Assembly: GCA_046593355.1 (NCBI GenBank)
Contig: JBKJNY010000193.1
Coordinates: 1 to 64,000 of the forward strand
Reading direction: 5' to 3'
Source of the DNA: SXOA01 sp046593355
Lineage (GTDB): Bacteria; Planctomycetota; Planctomycetia; Pirellulales; Pirellulaceae
DNA length: 64,000 nt
The notes beneath the pieces were generated by a model that had not been told where the DNA came from, did not search any database, and worked only from the letters and a program-made list of their open reading frames with translations. A program made the position numbers and the translations under genes. Every line of letters starts with the position of its first letter. The first letter of the stretch is position 1. Shown piece by piece: positions 8,923 to 17,084 of the stretch.

Positions 8923-9003
8923 AGTACGGAAGCTCCGCTTCCGTATACGAACTCGCGAAGCGGAGCTTCGAAACTTGGTGTCCCAAGCAGAGCTTGGGAC
9001 ACA
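8923..9003. repeat. Palindromic repeat cluster between cmk and plsC
   Basis: Successive short palindromes: CGGAAGCTCCGCTTCCG, CGAAGCGGAGCTTCG and TGTCCCAAGCAGAGCTTGGGACA. It starts 8 nt after the cmk stop and fills nearly the whole intergenic gap. It looks like a REP-type composite rather than a terminator, as no T-run follows. Confidence 0.8.
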
Positions 9004-9038
9004 GATTGTGAAGTAGACCCTTGCCAGATGTCCTCTCC

Positions 9039-9713
9039 ATGCCCCGCTCCGCCGCCCAGCCCTTCGTTTATTCCCTGCTGCGAGTCTTCGCGCAGCTGAT
9101 CGCCGTGACGTTCTATCGCCTGCGGTGCGAAGGGCGGGAGCATTGGCCCGCCGATGGAGGCGGCCTGGTCTGCTCGAATCATCAGAGCTACTTCGACCCG
9201 CCGCTGGTCGGCATGACTTGCCCGCGGCAAATGAGCTATCTAACGCGGGATACGCTGCTCAAGGTGCCGGTGCTCAGCCAGGTGATGAACTTTCTCGGCA
9301 CCATTCCCATCGACCGCGAAGGGAGCGGCCTCTCGGGGCTCAAGGAAACTCTGAAGCGACTGCGAGCCGGCGAGTTGGTGCTCATCTTCCCCGAAGGGAC
9401 GCGGACGCACGACGGCGAGCTGCTCCCTCTCAAGCCCGGCTTCTGCGCCCTCGCCCGCCGCAGCCGCGTCCCGCTGATTCCGGTCTGCATGGACGGGGCT
9501 TACCATGCCTGGCCGCGCACCGCTTTCCTGCCGCAGGTCGGCAAGCTGGCGGTGGTGATCGGCCGGCCGATTTCGCCGGCCGAAGTGGAGAGCATGAGCG
9601 ATGAAGCCCTCGTCGCCGAGCTCGACAGTCGCATGAGGGCTTGTCACCTGGAAGCGAGGCGGATCCGCGAAGGGTGCTACGTCGATCCACTGCTGCTGGT
9701 GGGACTGAAGTAA
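9039..9713 (+). CDS. plsC: 1-acyl-sn-glycerol-3-phosphate acyltransferase (PlsC family)
   Basis: A 224-residue membrane-associated acyltransferase that adds the second acyl chain to lysophosphatidic acid. The catalytic H-x4-D is in NHQSYFDP. Further family blocks are GTIPIDREGSG and FPEGTR, then the segment before VPLIPVCMDGAY. The N-terminus (FVYSLLRVFAQLIAVTFYRL) is hydrophobic and likely associates with the membrane. ATG 9039 is preferred; a TTG at 9021 is an alternative that adds six residues. No clear ribosome binding site is visible for either. Confidence 0.93.
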   Translation: MPRSAAQPFVYSLLRVFAQLIAVTFYRLRCEGREHWPADGGGLVCSNHQSYFDPPLVGMTCPRQMSYLTRDTLLKVPVLSQVMNFLGTIPIDREGSGLSGLKETLKRLRAGELVLIFPEGTRTHDGELLPLKPGFCALARRSRVPLIPVCMDGAYHAWPRTAFLPQVGKLAVVIGRPISPAEVESMSDEALVAELDSRMRACHLEARRIREGCYVDPLLLVGLK

Positions 9714-9836
9714 GAGGGGGAAGCGGCCACGGATGAAACACGGAATTGCACGGATGAAGAAGGAGACGAAAGTGTCTATAATCTGGCTGGCTCTGTGCGG
9801 CTCTGTTTTTGAGGTTTTTGAGAAGGAAGTTGGTCC

Positions 9837-11150
9837 ATGATGTTTTGCCGAAACACCTTTGCTCTTCTGTTGGCATTTGCGTTCGTTGCTCCGGCCGCGA
9901 TGGCGGAGGAATATTGGAACCAGTACCGCGGCCCGCATGGGGATGGGACCAGCAATGCCAAGGGGCTGCCGACGACCTGGAGCGAAACGGAGCACGTGAA
10001 GTGGAAGACGCCGTTCTCGTCGAAGGAGTGGAAGGCCTGGTCCTCCCCCGTGGTTTGGAAGGACCAGATCTGGTTCACGAACGCTCCCCCCTTCAAAGAC
10101 ATCTCTGCTCCGAAGTCGTCCAGCGGCACTCCAGCCACCGTCGATGAGCCGGCTCAGCTCTATGCGGTCTGCCTGGACCTCGCCAGCGGCAAGATCGTCC
10201 ACAATCTCCTGATATTCGATATTCCCCGCCCCCAGTACTGCATCGACCGGAACAGCTATGCCTCGTCCACGCCGTGCATCGAAGAGGGACGAGTCTACGT
10301 CCACTTCGGAGCGCACGGCACCGCCTGCCTTGATACGACAACCGGTAAGCCGATCTGGTCGCGGCAGGATTTGAAGTGCGACCACTTCCGCGGCGCCGCC
10401 TCCTCCCCCATTCTCTGGCAGGATCTCCTGATCCTGACGTTTGACGGCTTTGACTATCAATACGTTACGGCCCTGAATAAGGAAACGGGCGAAACCATCT
10501 GGCGGACCGACCGCAAGTTCGACTACGGCACCGACAACGGCGACGTGATGAAGGCCTATTCCACTCCGAGCGTTGTCGATACGGGCAAACGCCTGGAGCT
10601 GATCAGCCCGAGTGCCGGTGCGACTGCCGCCTACGACCCGCGCTCCGGCAAAGAGCTGTGGCGGGTCAAGAGCGGCGGCATGAATTCCTCCTGCCGCCCT
10701 GCAATCGGCAACGGCATGGCCTTCGTTGGCACCGCGGACAGCGGGATGGGCTTCTTCGCCGTCAAGCTCGGCGGGGACGGCGACGTCACGGCCGCGAATG
10801 TCGCCTGGAAGCAGCCCAAGGGAGCCCCGCGATATTCTTCCCCGCTGTTTGTCGACGGCCTGCTCTACACGGGTAATGAAAAGGGAATTGTCTTTTGCCT
10901 CAATCCGGAAACCGGCGAAGTGATCTGGGAACAGCGGCTCGGCGGCCTCTTCATGCCCTCCCCCATCCACGCCGACGGCAAGCTCTACTTCTTCTCCGAA
11001 GAAGGCAAATGCCACGTCCTCGCCCCCGGCCGCAAATTCAAGCTCCTCGCCACCAACACCCTCGCTGGCGAAATCATGGCCAGCCCCGCCGTGGCCGGAA
11101 AGAGCTTGATTGTGAGGACGAAAGAGGCGGTTTACAGGATTGAGGAATAG
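9837..11150 (+). CDS. Secreted PQQ-like beta-propeller protein
   Basis: A 437-residue protein with a signal peptide (residues 1-23, ending AAMA) and repeated beta-propeller blades of the PQQ/quinoprotein kind: AACLDTTTGKPIWSRQDL-like motifs, ALNKETGETIWR, DPRSGKELWRVK and LNPETGEVIWEQRLGG. The opening WNQYRGPHGDGTS is a common start in planctomycete PQQ-repeat proteins. No dehydrogenase active-site motif is seen, so it may be structural or bind other ligands. An AGAAGGAAG lies upstream of ATG 9837. The preceding intergenic DNA holds a short CACGGAT-type repeat (about 9724-9757). Confidence 0.88.
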   Translation: MMFCRNTFALLLAFAFVAPAAMAEEYWNQYRGPHGDGTSNAKGLPTTWSETEHVKWKTPFSSKEWKAWSSPVVWKDQIWFTNAPPFKDISAPKSSSGTPATVDEPAQLYAVCLDLASGKIVHNLLIFDIPRPQYCIDRNSYASSTPCIEEGRVYVHFGAHGTACLDTTTGKPIWSRQDLKCDHFRGAASSPILWQDLLILTFDGFDYQYVTALNKETGETIWRTDRKFDYGTDNGDVMKAYSTPSVVDTGKRLELISPSAGATAAYDPRSGKELWRVKSGGMNSSCRPAIGNGMAFVGTADSGMGFFAVKLGGDGDVTAANVAWKQPKGAPRYSSPLFVDGLLYTGNEKGIVFCLNPETGEVIWEQRLGGLFMPSPIHADGKLYFFSEEGKCHVLAPGRKFKLLATNTLAGEIMASPAVAGKSLIVRTKEAVYRIEE

Positions 11151-11296
11151 CCGCCCGCTTCGACGACAAGCGAATCCCCCCCTTGATAGTTTTGTTTTGA
11201 TGAAGGGCCGTCCTTTCTGACATCCGCAATGCCTCCAAGGAAAGATTCTGGAAAAATGCCTGTGTACAATGCAGTCCCGTCCGCAGTTGTCCCTTT

Positions 11297-11938
11297 ATGG
11301 GCGCGCTTATGTTGGAAGATCGTAGCGAAACCGGGCGGCAGTTGGAGCGGGTAGCCGCCGGGGATCAGGCTGCGCTGGCGGGCGTTTTTCAGCAATATCG
11401 GCCCCGGTTGCGGAAAATGGTTCAGCTTCGTCTGGACCGCCGGCTGCAAGGGCGAGTTGACCCATCCGACGTGCTCCAGGAAGCCTATTTGGACATTTCC
11501 CGCCGGGCTGCCGACTATGCCCTGAGCCCGGAAATGCCTTTTTTCCTCTGGCTGCGGATGATGACCGGCCAGAAATTGCTCGAATTCCACCGTCGCCATC
11601 TGGGAACTCAGCTGCGGGACGCCGGCCGCGAAATCTCCATTTGCCAGAGCTATCCCGAGGTCAACTCCCACCTCCTGGCCTCGCAGCTCTTGGGCCGCTT
11701 CTCCACCGCCAGCCAGGCCGCCATGCGGGCCGAACAGCAGACCCGCCTGGAAGAAATCCTCAACAGCCTGGAACCGATTGACCGCGAAATCCTCACTCTG
11801 CGGCATTTCGAGGAGCTATCCAATTCCGAAGTGGCCCAGGTGTTGGAACTGAGCAAATCCGCCGCCAGCAATCGCTATATCCGGGCGCTGGCCCGGCTGA
11901 AGAATCACTTGACCGATTCCCCCGGCTTCTTTGCGTGA
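11297..11938 (+). CDS. RNA polymerase ECF-type sigma factor
   Basis: A 213-residue sigma-70 family factor. Region 2 is at about residues 20-100 (FQQYRPRLRKMVQLRLDRRL, DPSDVLQEAYLDI, FFLWLRMMTGQKLLEFHRRHLG). Region 4 is at about 150-205 (LEPIDREILTLRHFEELSNSEVAQVL, then SKSAASNRYIRALARLK, the helix-turn-helix). This type is typical of planctomycetes and is often encoded next to a Ser/Thr kinase, as here: the kinase starts 104 nt downstream. The pairing suggests the kinase or its signal controls the sigma factor (inference). A perfect inverted repeat separates the two. Confidence 0.93.
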   Translation: MGALMLEDRSETGRQLERVAAGDQAALAGVFQQYRPRLRKMVQLRLDRRLQGRVDPSDVLQEAYLDISRRAADYALSPEMPFFLWLRMMTGQKLLEFHRRHLGTQLRDAGREISICQSYPEVNSHLLASQLLGRFSTASQAAMRAEQQTRLEEILNSLEPIDREILTLRHFEELSNSEVAQVLELSKSAASNRYIRALARLKNHLTDSPGFFA

Positions 11939-11944
11939 AAGACC

Positions 11945-12016
11945 GGGGTCGGGAGTCTTTGGCGTCCATAATTATCCATGATTGCGAAACCTCTGCCGCC
12001 AAAGACTCCCGACCCC
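11945..12016. repeat. Perfect 20-bp inverted repeat, copy 2
   Basis: Arms 11945-11964 and 11997-12016 (GGGGTCGGGAGTCTTTGGCG and its complement) flank a 32-nt loop. The arms match 4661-4731 exactly while the loops differ. It begins 7 nt after the sigma factor stop and ends about 15 nt before the kinase ribosome binding site, so it could also affect transcript ends or translation there. Confidence 0.92.
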
Positions 12017-12041
12017 TTTGCGTGAGAACCAGGAGTTTAAC

Positions 12042-15000
12042 ATGAACGTCATCGAATCAACCCCCAACGCGATTGACCTGATAGCCGAGGAATTCGTCGA
12101 GCGGTTCCGCAAGGGAGAGCGGCCGGCGGTGAGCGAATACGAGGCCCGGTTTCCAGAGCAGGCGGAGGCGATTCGGGATCTGTTTCCGGCCCTGGTGGTG
12201 CTGGAGAACCTCAAGCCGGCCACTGGTCCCGTGCCGACGACGGACCAGGCGGAATGTGCCTCGGAGGTGGCCTCGCTGGGGAAGCTGGGGGATTACCGGA
12301 TCGTGCGGGAGATCGGCCGGGGCGGAATGGGCATCGTCTACGAGGCGGTGCAGGAGTCGCTCGGCCGGCAAGTCGCCTTGAAGGTTCTCCCCAAGCAACT
12401 GATGGGAGATTCGTCACGTCAGGCTCGTTTCGAGCGCGAAGCGCGGGCCGCCGCCAGGCTTCACCATACGAACATCGTGCCGGTGTTTGGCGTGGGGTCG
12501 GCGAACGGTCTGCATTACTACGCCATGCAGTACATCCACGGCCTGGGTCTGGATGAAGTCCTGCGGGAACTCAGGCGGCTCAAAAGCCCCAGTCAGGACA
12601 AGCCGGCGGCGAATGAGAACGGCGAACGCCCGGCGGAAGAGCCGCAGCGTCGCGCGGTCAGCGTGACCATTACGCAGGCCCTGCTGAAAGGCCAGTTCGC
12701 TGGCGGCAGTCCACAAGAATCTGATAACGCCCCCACCGAAGCCGCCGCGCCGCCACTAACCCGAAGCGCCAGCGAGGGAGCTCCCCCACCAGCCCGACGC
12801 GCCAGCGAGGGAGACACCGCCAAGAGCCGCCTCTCCGACACCGCCCGCCTCTCGGACTCGTTCACCTTGCCGGGACTCCAAGAGGCCGGGCCCGGAACAG
12901 GCCGCAACACCAAAACCCTCTGGCAGAGCATCGCCCGGATCGGCACTCAGGTAGGAGCGGCCCTGCACTACGCCCACGAGCAGGGCGTGCTGCACCGGGA
13001 CATCAAGCCGTCGAACCTGCTGCTGGACACGCGGGGGACCGTCTGGGTCACCGACTTTGGCCTGGCCAAGGCGGACGACCAGCGGGACCTGACCAACACG
13101 GGAGACGTGCTGGGGACGCTCCGCTACATGGCCCCCGAAATGTTCAGCGGCCAGGCCGACCGCCGGAGCGACGTCTACTCCCTGGGGCTGACTCTCTACG
13201 AGCTGCTCGCCCTCCGCCCTGCCTTCGACGAATCCGACCGCGGCCGGCTGATCCGGCTGGTCCTCCACGAATCGCCGCCGCGCCTGCGAACCCTCGACCC
13301 CGCCATCCCCCGCGACCTGGAAACAATCATCCACAAGGCCATCGACCGTGAGGCAAGCCACCGCTACCCCTCGGCCCAAGACCTGGCCGACGACTTGCAG
13401 CGGTTCCTCGACGATGAGCCGATCCGCGCCCGCCGCGTCTCACCCATCACCCGCTTCACCCGCTGGTGCAAGCGGAACCCCGCCGTGGCGGGACTGACGA
13501 GCGCGATCGCCATCCTGATGCTCGTGGCGACCGGCGTCTCCCTGGCCGCGGCCCTGACTTTCCAGCAGATGGCCAGCCACAACTCCAAACTCGCCGGGGA
13601 CCTGAAGACGGCCCTCGGCGATGCCCAAAAGAACCTGGCCCAGGTTAAGGAAAAGGAGCAACTCGCGCAAACCAATCTCGGCCTGGCAACCGCTGAGCAG
13701 CAACGTGCCGAAGGAAATCTCGACCTGGCCCTAAAGGCGATGGATGCGGTGTATCTGGAAGCCATTGGAACCGAGAAACTGATGGGCACACCGGTCGCAC
13801 GACGCGAGGGGGAAGATTCCGCCCCGCGCTCTCGAGCGCCGCTTAGTGACCTGGAAAAGCAGCTCCTCCAGCGTGGACTGAGCTTCTACGACCAGTTTGC
13901 GAAGCAGAACGCCAAGACACCGCGGGCGGCAGTCCAGACTGCCCAGGCTTACTACCGGGTTGGTGTACTCCAAGCAGGACTCGGTGACACCCCATCGGCC
14001 GAGGCCGCCTTCCAAGCAGCAATCGAACGGCTTGAGAAGCTCACGAAGGAGCATCCCAACAATTCCGATAACTGGCAGCAACTCGGTTTAGCGCACGATG
14101 GTTTGGCACAGACGCAGCACCAAATAGAAGACTTGAAGCGGCATTTGATGCTGGCCATCGACGCGTACTCGACGGCGCTCAAATTCCGTCCGGACGACGC
14201 TAATCTCCTCTGGAGCCGTTTTTATTGCAACTATTGGGTCGGTAATCTAGGAGATGCTACTGTCAAGGATCTTGAGCGGGCCATAGCTCTCGACCCTGCC
14301 AATGTCGGAAAACTATCGGCATGCGTGAACTTTTTTGCGCGTTCAGACCAAACAAATGCCGAAAAGGCACTTCGCTATGCGGACCAACTGCTCGCTCTAG
14401 ATCCCAAGCACGGAGAGGCGCTGAGAGCCAAGGTCGAGTTGCCCATCCCTGCCGACCCCAACCGAGACAAGTATCTCACTCTTTGGTTGGCGTCAAATCA
14501 TCCGCAAGCATTTATTTTCCGTGCAAAGTTGGCGATCGCCAAGGCAGATTTTCCGGCTGCTATCAAGGATCTGGACGCAGCCGCTGAATTATGCAAGAAG
14601 GACTATTATATACTAATCGAAATTGCGCGTACCCGCCTTGCTGTCGGTCAGCTTGACCAAGCCAAAGAGGAAGCTACGCGGGTCATAAGTAACTTTCACC
14701 TAGGCTCGTATTCTTACTGGGTCCTTTGCGAAGTCCACGTAGCTCGCAAGGAGTTTGAGGAAGCGATTGCGGCCGGGAAGAAATCGCTCATTATGTCTCA
14801 GGGGCATGGTCCGGTCGAAAAGAGACTTGCCGAGGCGTATTGGGGGCTGAACAACTATGAAGCCTCGCTCGCATCACTACGCTCTTACTTTGATTACGCC
14901 CCGAAGGATCTGAGCACACTTACTTGGATCTCACCAGCATCCGTCGCCAAGTGTCCCAACGAGAAGTTCAAAGCTGGGCTGCTCAAACTGGCAGACGACG

Positions 15001-15656
15001 CGGTCGCAAAAAACGCGGCTGCACGCGGTCAACGGGCCGTCATCGCCATGCATCTCGGTAAGTGGGACAAGGCTCGCGAAGATATGGCCGAGTTAAAGAA
15101 GGCGGGGAGCGCCAATTACTCGAGTTACTATAATCTGGCGATGCTCTCTCTTGCCGACAAGAACCAGGAACAGTACCGGGCTGCTTCCCGCGACATGCTG
15201 GCCAAGTTCGCCGAGAGCAAGATCGCAGAGGATTTGAACTTCACCGCCTGGACCGCCGCACTCGCCCCGCAGGCGCTCGACGACTACGGACCGGCAATTG
15301 CCTTGGCTCAGCGTGGCGTGGAGCACAACAAGGGCAACCCCGAAGCGATCCGCTCGCTCGGCGCAATCCTCTACCGCGCTGGCAAGTTCGACGAAGCGGC
15401 GCAGCAACTCGCGCCGCTGGCCGCCACTGCCGAGAAATCGAAACCCGAAGCCAAAACCTCGTCCACCTACCCCGTCTTCTTCCTGGCCATGGCCCAGCAC
15501 CAGCTCGGCAAAAAGGACGAAGCCCGCGCCACGCTCCAAAAGGCCGCCGAGCTCGCCAAGGCGGAGCTATCCGACGACAAGAACCCGCCCCAATGGAACC
15601 GCAAGCTGACCCTCGAGCTCCTCCAGAAGGAAGCGGAGGGGCTGATCGGGAATTGA
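12042..15656 (+). CDS. Membrane Ser/Thr protein kinase with TPR-like C-terminus
   Basis: A 1204-residue protein. ATG 12042 has AGGAG 7 nt upstream; an in-frame ATG at 11982 lies in the loop of the inverted repeat and is less likely. Residues 20-55 form an acidic N-terminal segment. The kinase runs from about 85 to 460: IGRGGMGIVY glycine loop, Lys114 in VALKVL, HRDIKPSN with Asp320, DFG Asp338, and MAPEMFSG. About 110 extra residues (about 182-290) sit between the hinge region and the helix before HRD; they include two in-frame repeat units. One membrane helix is at about 483-505. The large C-terminal part has TPR-like helical pairs (AAFQAAIERLEKL, ALRYADQLLALDPKHGEAL, AGKFDEAAQQLAPLA). It probably signals from the envelope and may act with the adjacent ECF sigma factor. 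Confidence 0.93.
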   Translation: MNVIESTPNAIDLIAEEFVERFRKGERPAVSEYEARFPEQAEAIRDLFPALVVLENLKPATGPVPTTDQAECASEVASLGKLGDYRIVREIGRGGMGIVYEAVQESLGRQVALKVLPKQLMGDSSRQARFEREARAAARLHHTNIVPVFGVGSANGLHYYAMQYIHGLGLDEVLRELRRLKSPSQDKPAANENGERPAEEPQRRAVSVTITQALLKGQFAGGSPQESDNAPTEAAAPPLTRSASEGAPPPARRASEGDTAKSRLSDTARLSDSFTLPGLQEAGPGTGRNTKTLWQSIARIGTQVGAALHYAHEQGVLHRDIKPSNLLLDTRGTVWVTDFGLAKADDQRDLTNTGDVLGTLRYMAPEMFSGQADRRSDVYSLGLTLYELLALRPAFDESDRGRLIRLVLHESPPRLRTLDPAIPRDLETIIHKAIDREASHRYPSAQDLADDLQRFLDDEPIRARRVSPITRFTRWCKRNPAVAGLTSAIAILMLVATGVSLAAALTFQQMASHNSKLAGDLKTALGDAQKNLAQVKEKEQLAQTNLGLATAEQQRAEGNLDLALKAMDAVYLEAIGTEKLMGTPVARREGEDSAPRSRAPLSDLEKQLLQRGLSFYDQFAKQNAKTPRAAVQTAQAYYRVGVLQAGLGDTPSAEAAFQAAIERLEKLTKEHPNNSDNWQQLGLAHDGLAQTQHQIEDLKRHLMLAIDAYSTALKFRPDDANLLWSRFYCNYWVGNLGDATVKDLERAIALDPANVGKLSACVNFFARSDQTNAEKALRYADQLLALDPKHGEALRAKVELPIPADPNRDKYLTLWLASNHPQAFIFRAKLAIAKADFPAAIKDLDAAAELCKKDYYILIEIARTRLAVGQLDQAKEEATRVISNFHLGSYSYWVLCEVHVARKEFEEAIAAGKKSLIMSQGHGPVEKRLAEAYWGLNNYEASLASLRSYFDYAPKDLSTLTWISPASVAKCPNEKFKAGLLKLADDAVAKNAAARGQRAVIAMHLGKWDKAREDMAELKKAGSANYSSYYNLAMLSLADKNQEQYRAASRDMLAKFAESKIAEDLNFTAWTAALAPQALDDYGPAIALAQRGVEHNKGNPEAIRSLGAILYRAGKFDEAAQQLAPLAATAEKSKPEAKTSSTYPVFFLAMAQHQLGKKDEARATLQKAAELAKAELSDDKNPPQWNRKLTLELLQKEAEGLIGN
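12756..12814. repeat. Two in-frame repeat units inside the kinase insert
   Basis: Units 12756-12780 and 12791-12814 share the core CGCCAGCGAGGGAG, preceded by CCCGAAG or CCCGACG. They encode LTRSASEG and ARRASEG in the long insert of the kinase domain. The same Ser-Glu-Gly coding pattern twice in 20 residues points to repeat insertion rather than divergence. Confidence 0.75.
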
Positions 15657-15689
15657 ACTCCAACAGGGATTGAATCGGGGATGGCCAAC

Positions 15690-15817
15690 GAGCCTACGGG
15701 CTTGCCCCGTAGGTCTTCGGGGTCGGGCTTGCCCCGTAGGTCTGTGCGGTTTGCGTGGGTGTGGTTCCGCTGATCCGGCGAAACGCGTGTAAACCTACGG
15801 GGCAAGCCCGTAGGCTC
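15690..15817. repeat. REPIN-like palindromic unit next to the RAYT gene
   Basis: Arms 15690-15714 and 15793-15817 are exact 25-bp reverse complements (GAGCCTACGGGCTTGCCCCG and on). A second partial copy, GGGCTTGCCCCGTAGGTC, is at about 15725-15742. The arm is identical to the left end of the neighbouring RAYT unit at 15919-15943. No gene lies within. A further short GTAGGCTC fragment follows at about 15835-15843. This accounts for most of the 309-bp gap after the kinase. Confidence 0.9.
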
Positions 15818-15918
15818 ATTTCAATCTCTCAATCCGTAGGCTCCTTTCAAAATAGGCTGGCAGCGATTCTCCCCGTCTTGTGAGAAATGCTGGCAAACAA
15901 AACGGACCAACGACAAAT

Positions 15919-16646
15919 GAGCCTACGGGCTTGCCCCGTAGGTTTACAGGGCTTGCCCCGTAGGTCTACGCGGTCGGGTCGAGTACTTTCATGTCCGCAA
16001 TCTCGACAAGCTTTCCTTTCTGGTCGATGACATACTCGATTGTCGCCAAGACGGAAGCTTCTCCGCGCCGAGAGCGGTCACTGCCGCCGGCGGTCCACCA
16101 GCGCTTGGGATGCCCGATGAATTTACTGAGCTTTGCCTGGCTTACACCCTTGAGCACTCGCCGGACAGCCGGACCATCGGCGGGACAGTTGTTAATCACC
16201 ACATGGGCGTGATTCGCCATGATGGACGCTCGCAAAATATTCCACCCACGTTCATGGCTGGCCGCAATCAGCGATTCCGCTGCCACGCGAGCTTGCTCTG
16301 GATTAAGCCAAACGGTTTCTCGTTTTTGGGCGGCGCGGGCCAATTGCTGCGTCGCGCGATCTCCGGGAGAGTACGGGGTTCCTGGTTTGTTCTCTCGTGG
16401 TTGAAAACCGCTGGTATCCCAGACCGGCGAAACGTGCCCTCGCGGGTCGCCCGGCAGCCAGGTGCCATAGCAAGTCCAAGTGATCAAGAGTGCGAAAATG
16501 TCGTCGTCCATAGGGCACCTCGGCGGGAAGATTGAAACAAGTGTATAGGATAGGATACGCCTGTCAACATCCCGTCGGGCTTCACAGATGCGGCGGTACA
16601 CCTATGGGCAAGCCCGTGTAAACCTACGGGACAAGCCCGTAGGCTC
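15919..16646. mobile_element. RAYT unit with inverted compound REP ends
   Basis: The left end (15919-15966) and right end (16599-16646) are near mirror images. Each has an outer 25-bp REP (one mismatch between ends) followed inward by TTACA and a second partial REP. The RAYT coding region lies between and its stop codon falls at the inner edge of the left end. The layout suggests that the whole 728-bp unit, or its ends, may be recognised by the encoded enzyme. Confidence 0.8.
15966..16511 (-). CDS. REP-associated tyrosine transposase (RAYT, Y1/HUH family)
   Basis: A 181-residue IS200/IS605-like Y1 nuclease that cuts and joins single-stranded DNA at REP sequences. HUH motif: His101 and His103 in IMANHAHVVI. 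The catalytic Tyr is probably Tyr160 in ATIEYVIDQKGK. The N-terminus FALLITWTCYGTWLPGDPRG is the typical first block of this group, and the GWNILRASIMANH segment is also typical. ATG 16511 is preferred, with GAGGTG upstream; an open frame continues to 16601 but adds residues unrelated to the family. Both motifs are intact, so activity is possible. It lies between inverted REP copies, as expected for a RAYT. Confidence 0.92.
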   Translation of the reverse strand: MDDDIFALLITWTCYGTWLPGDPRGHVSPVWDTSGFQPRENKPGTPYSPGDRATQQLARAAQKRETVWLNPEQARVAAESLIAASHERGWNILRASIMANHAHVVINNCPADGPAVRRVLKGVSQAKLSKFIGHPKRWWTAGGSDRSRRGEASVLATIEYVIDQKGKLVEIADMKVLDPTA

Positions 16647-17084
16647 ATTTCCCGACACCACGCGAAACGCCGAAATAGTCAGCCTGCCGCGCCAAGGAGA
16701 AAAGATTCTTTTATTTATGTGAACAAAAGTGACGTACTGGGCGTCTTAGTAGAGCGGGCTGGGTGCGCGCGGAGAGGAGTCCAAATTGGGATTTGAAACC
16801 AGGGGGGTGTTGAAAAACCCGGGGGGTTTACCAACACAAGAAGGGCGACGGGGCCGGGGGGGTTGTTGGTAAACCAGGGGGGTTTTTCAACAGCCAGACC
16901 AAAATCGGACGCGCCTCCGGGTGTTCGGGGCAGTGGCGTCAATGTGGTTTTCGCCAAAATCTTTGGCGGCGCCTGTGGACAATCGCCCTCCGGGCGCAGT
17001 TGTCCTTGTAGCCCCAGACGTTGGTTGCCCTGGGCAATCTGCCAGTACCGTTCTCCCCTTTCCTCTTTCCCCAACAGGCGTCCC
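16647..17084. other. Intergenic stretch with G-tract element, upstream of HAF-repeat gene
   Basis: There is no convincing gene. It holds the G-rich inverted repeat at 16809-16891 and then about 190 bp leading to the HAF-repeat gene. In the last part GGCGCCTGTGG and GACAATCGCCC... are seen but no clear promoter. The open frames here lack family features. Confidence 0.5.
16809..16891. repeat. G-tract inverted repeat
   Basis: Left part 16809-16837 (GTTGAAAAACCCGGGGGGTT, then TACCAACAC) and right part 16862-16891 (GTTGTTGGTAAACCAGGGGG, then GTTTTTCAAC) are approximately complementary outside their G-runs. Several runs of five to seven G occur on one strand. A related fragment, CCCGGGTTTACCAACACCCC, lies at 49900-49925. 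Confidence 0.7.

Noticed and set aside
9240..11015. A 591-residue minus-strand open frame
   Set aside because: It covers plsC and the PQQ gene in antisense and spans their intergenic repeat; no motif supports it.
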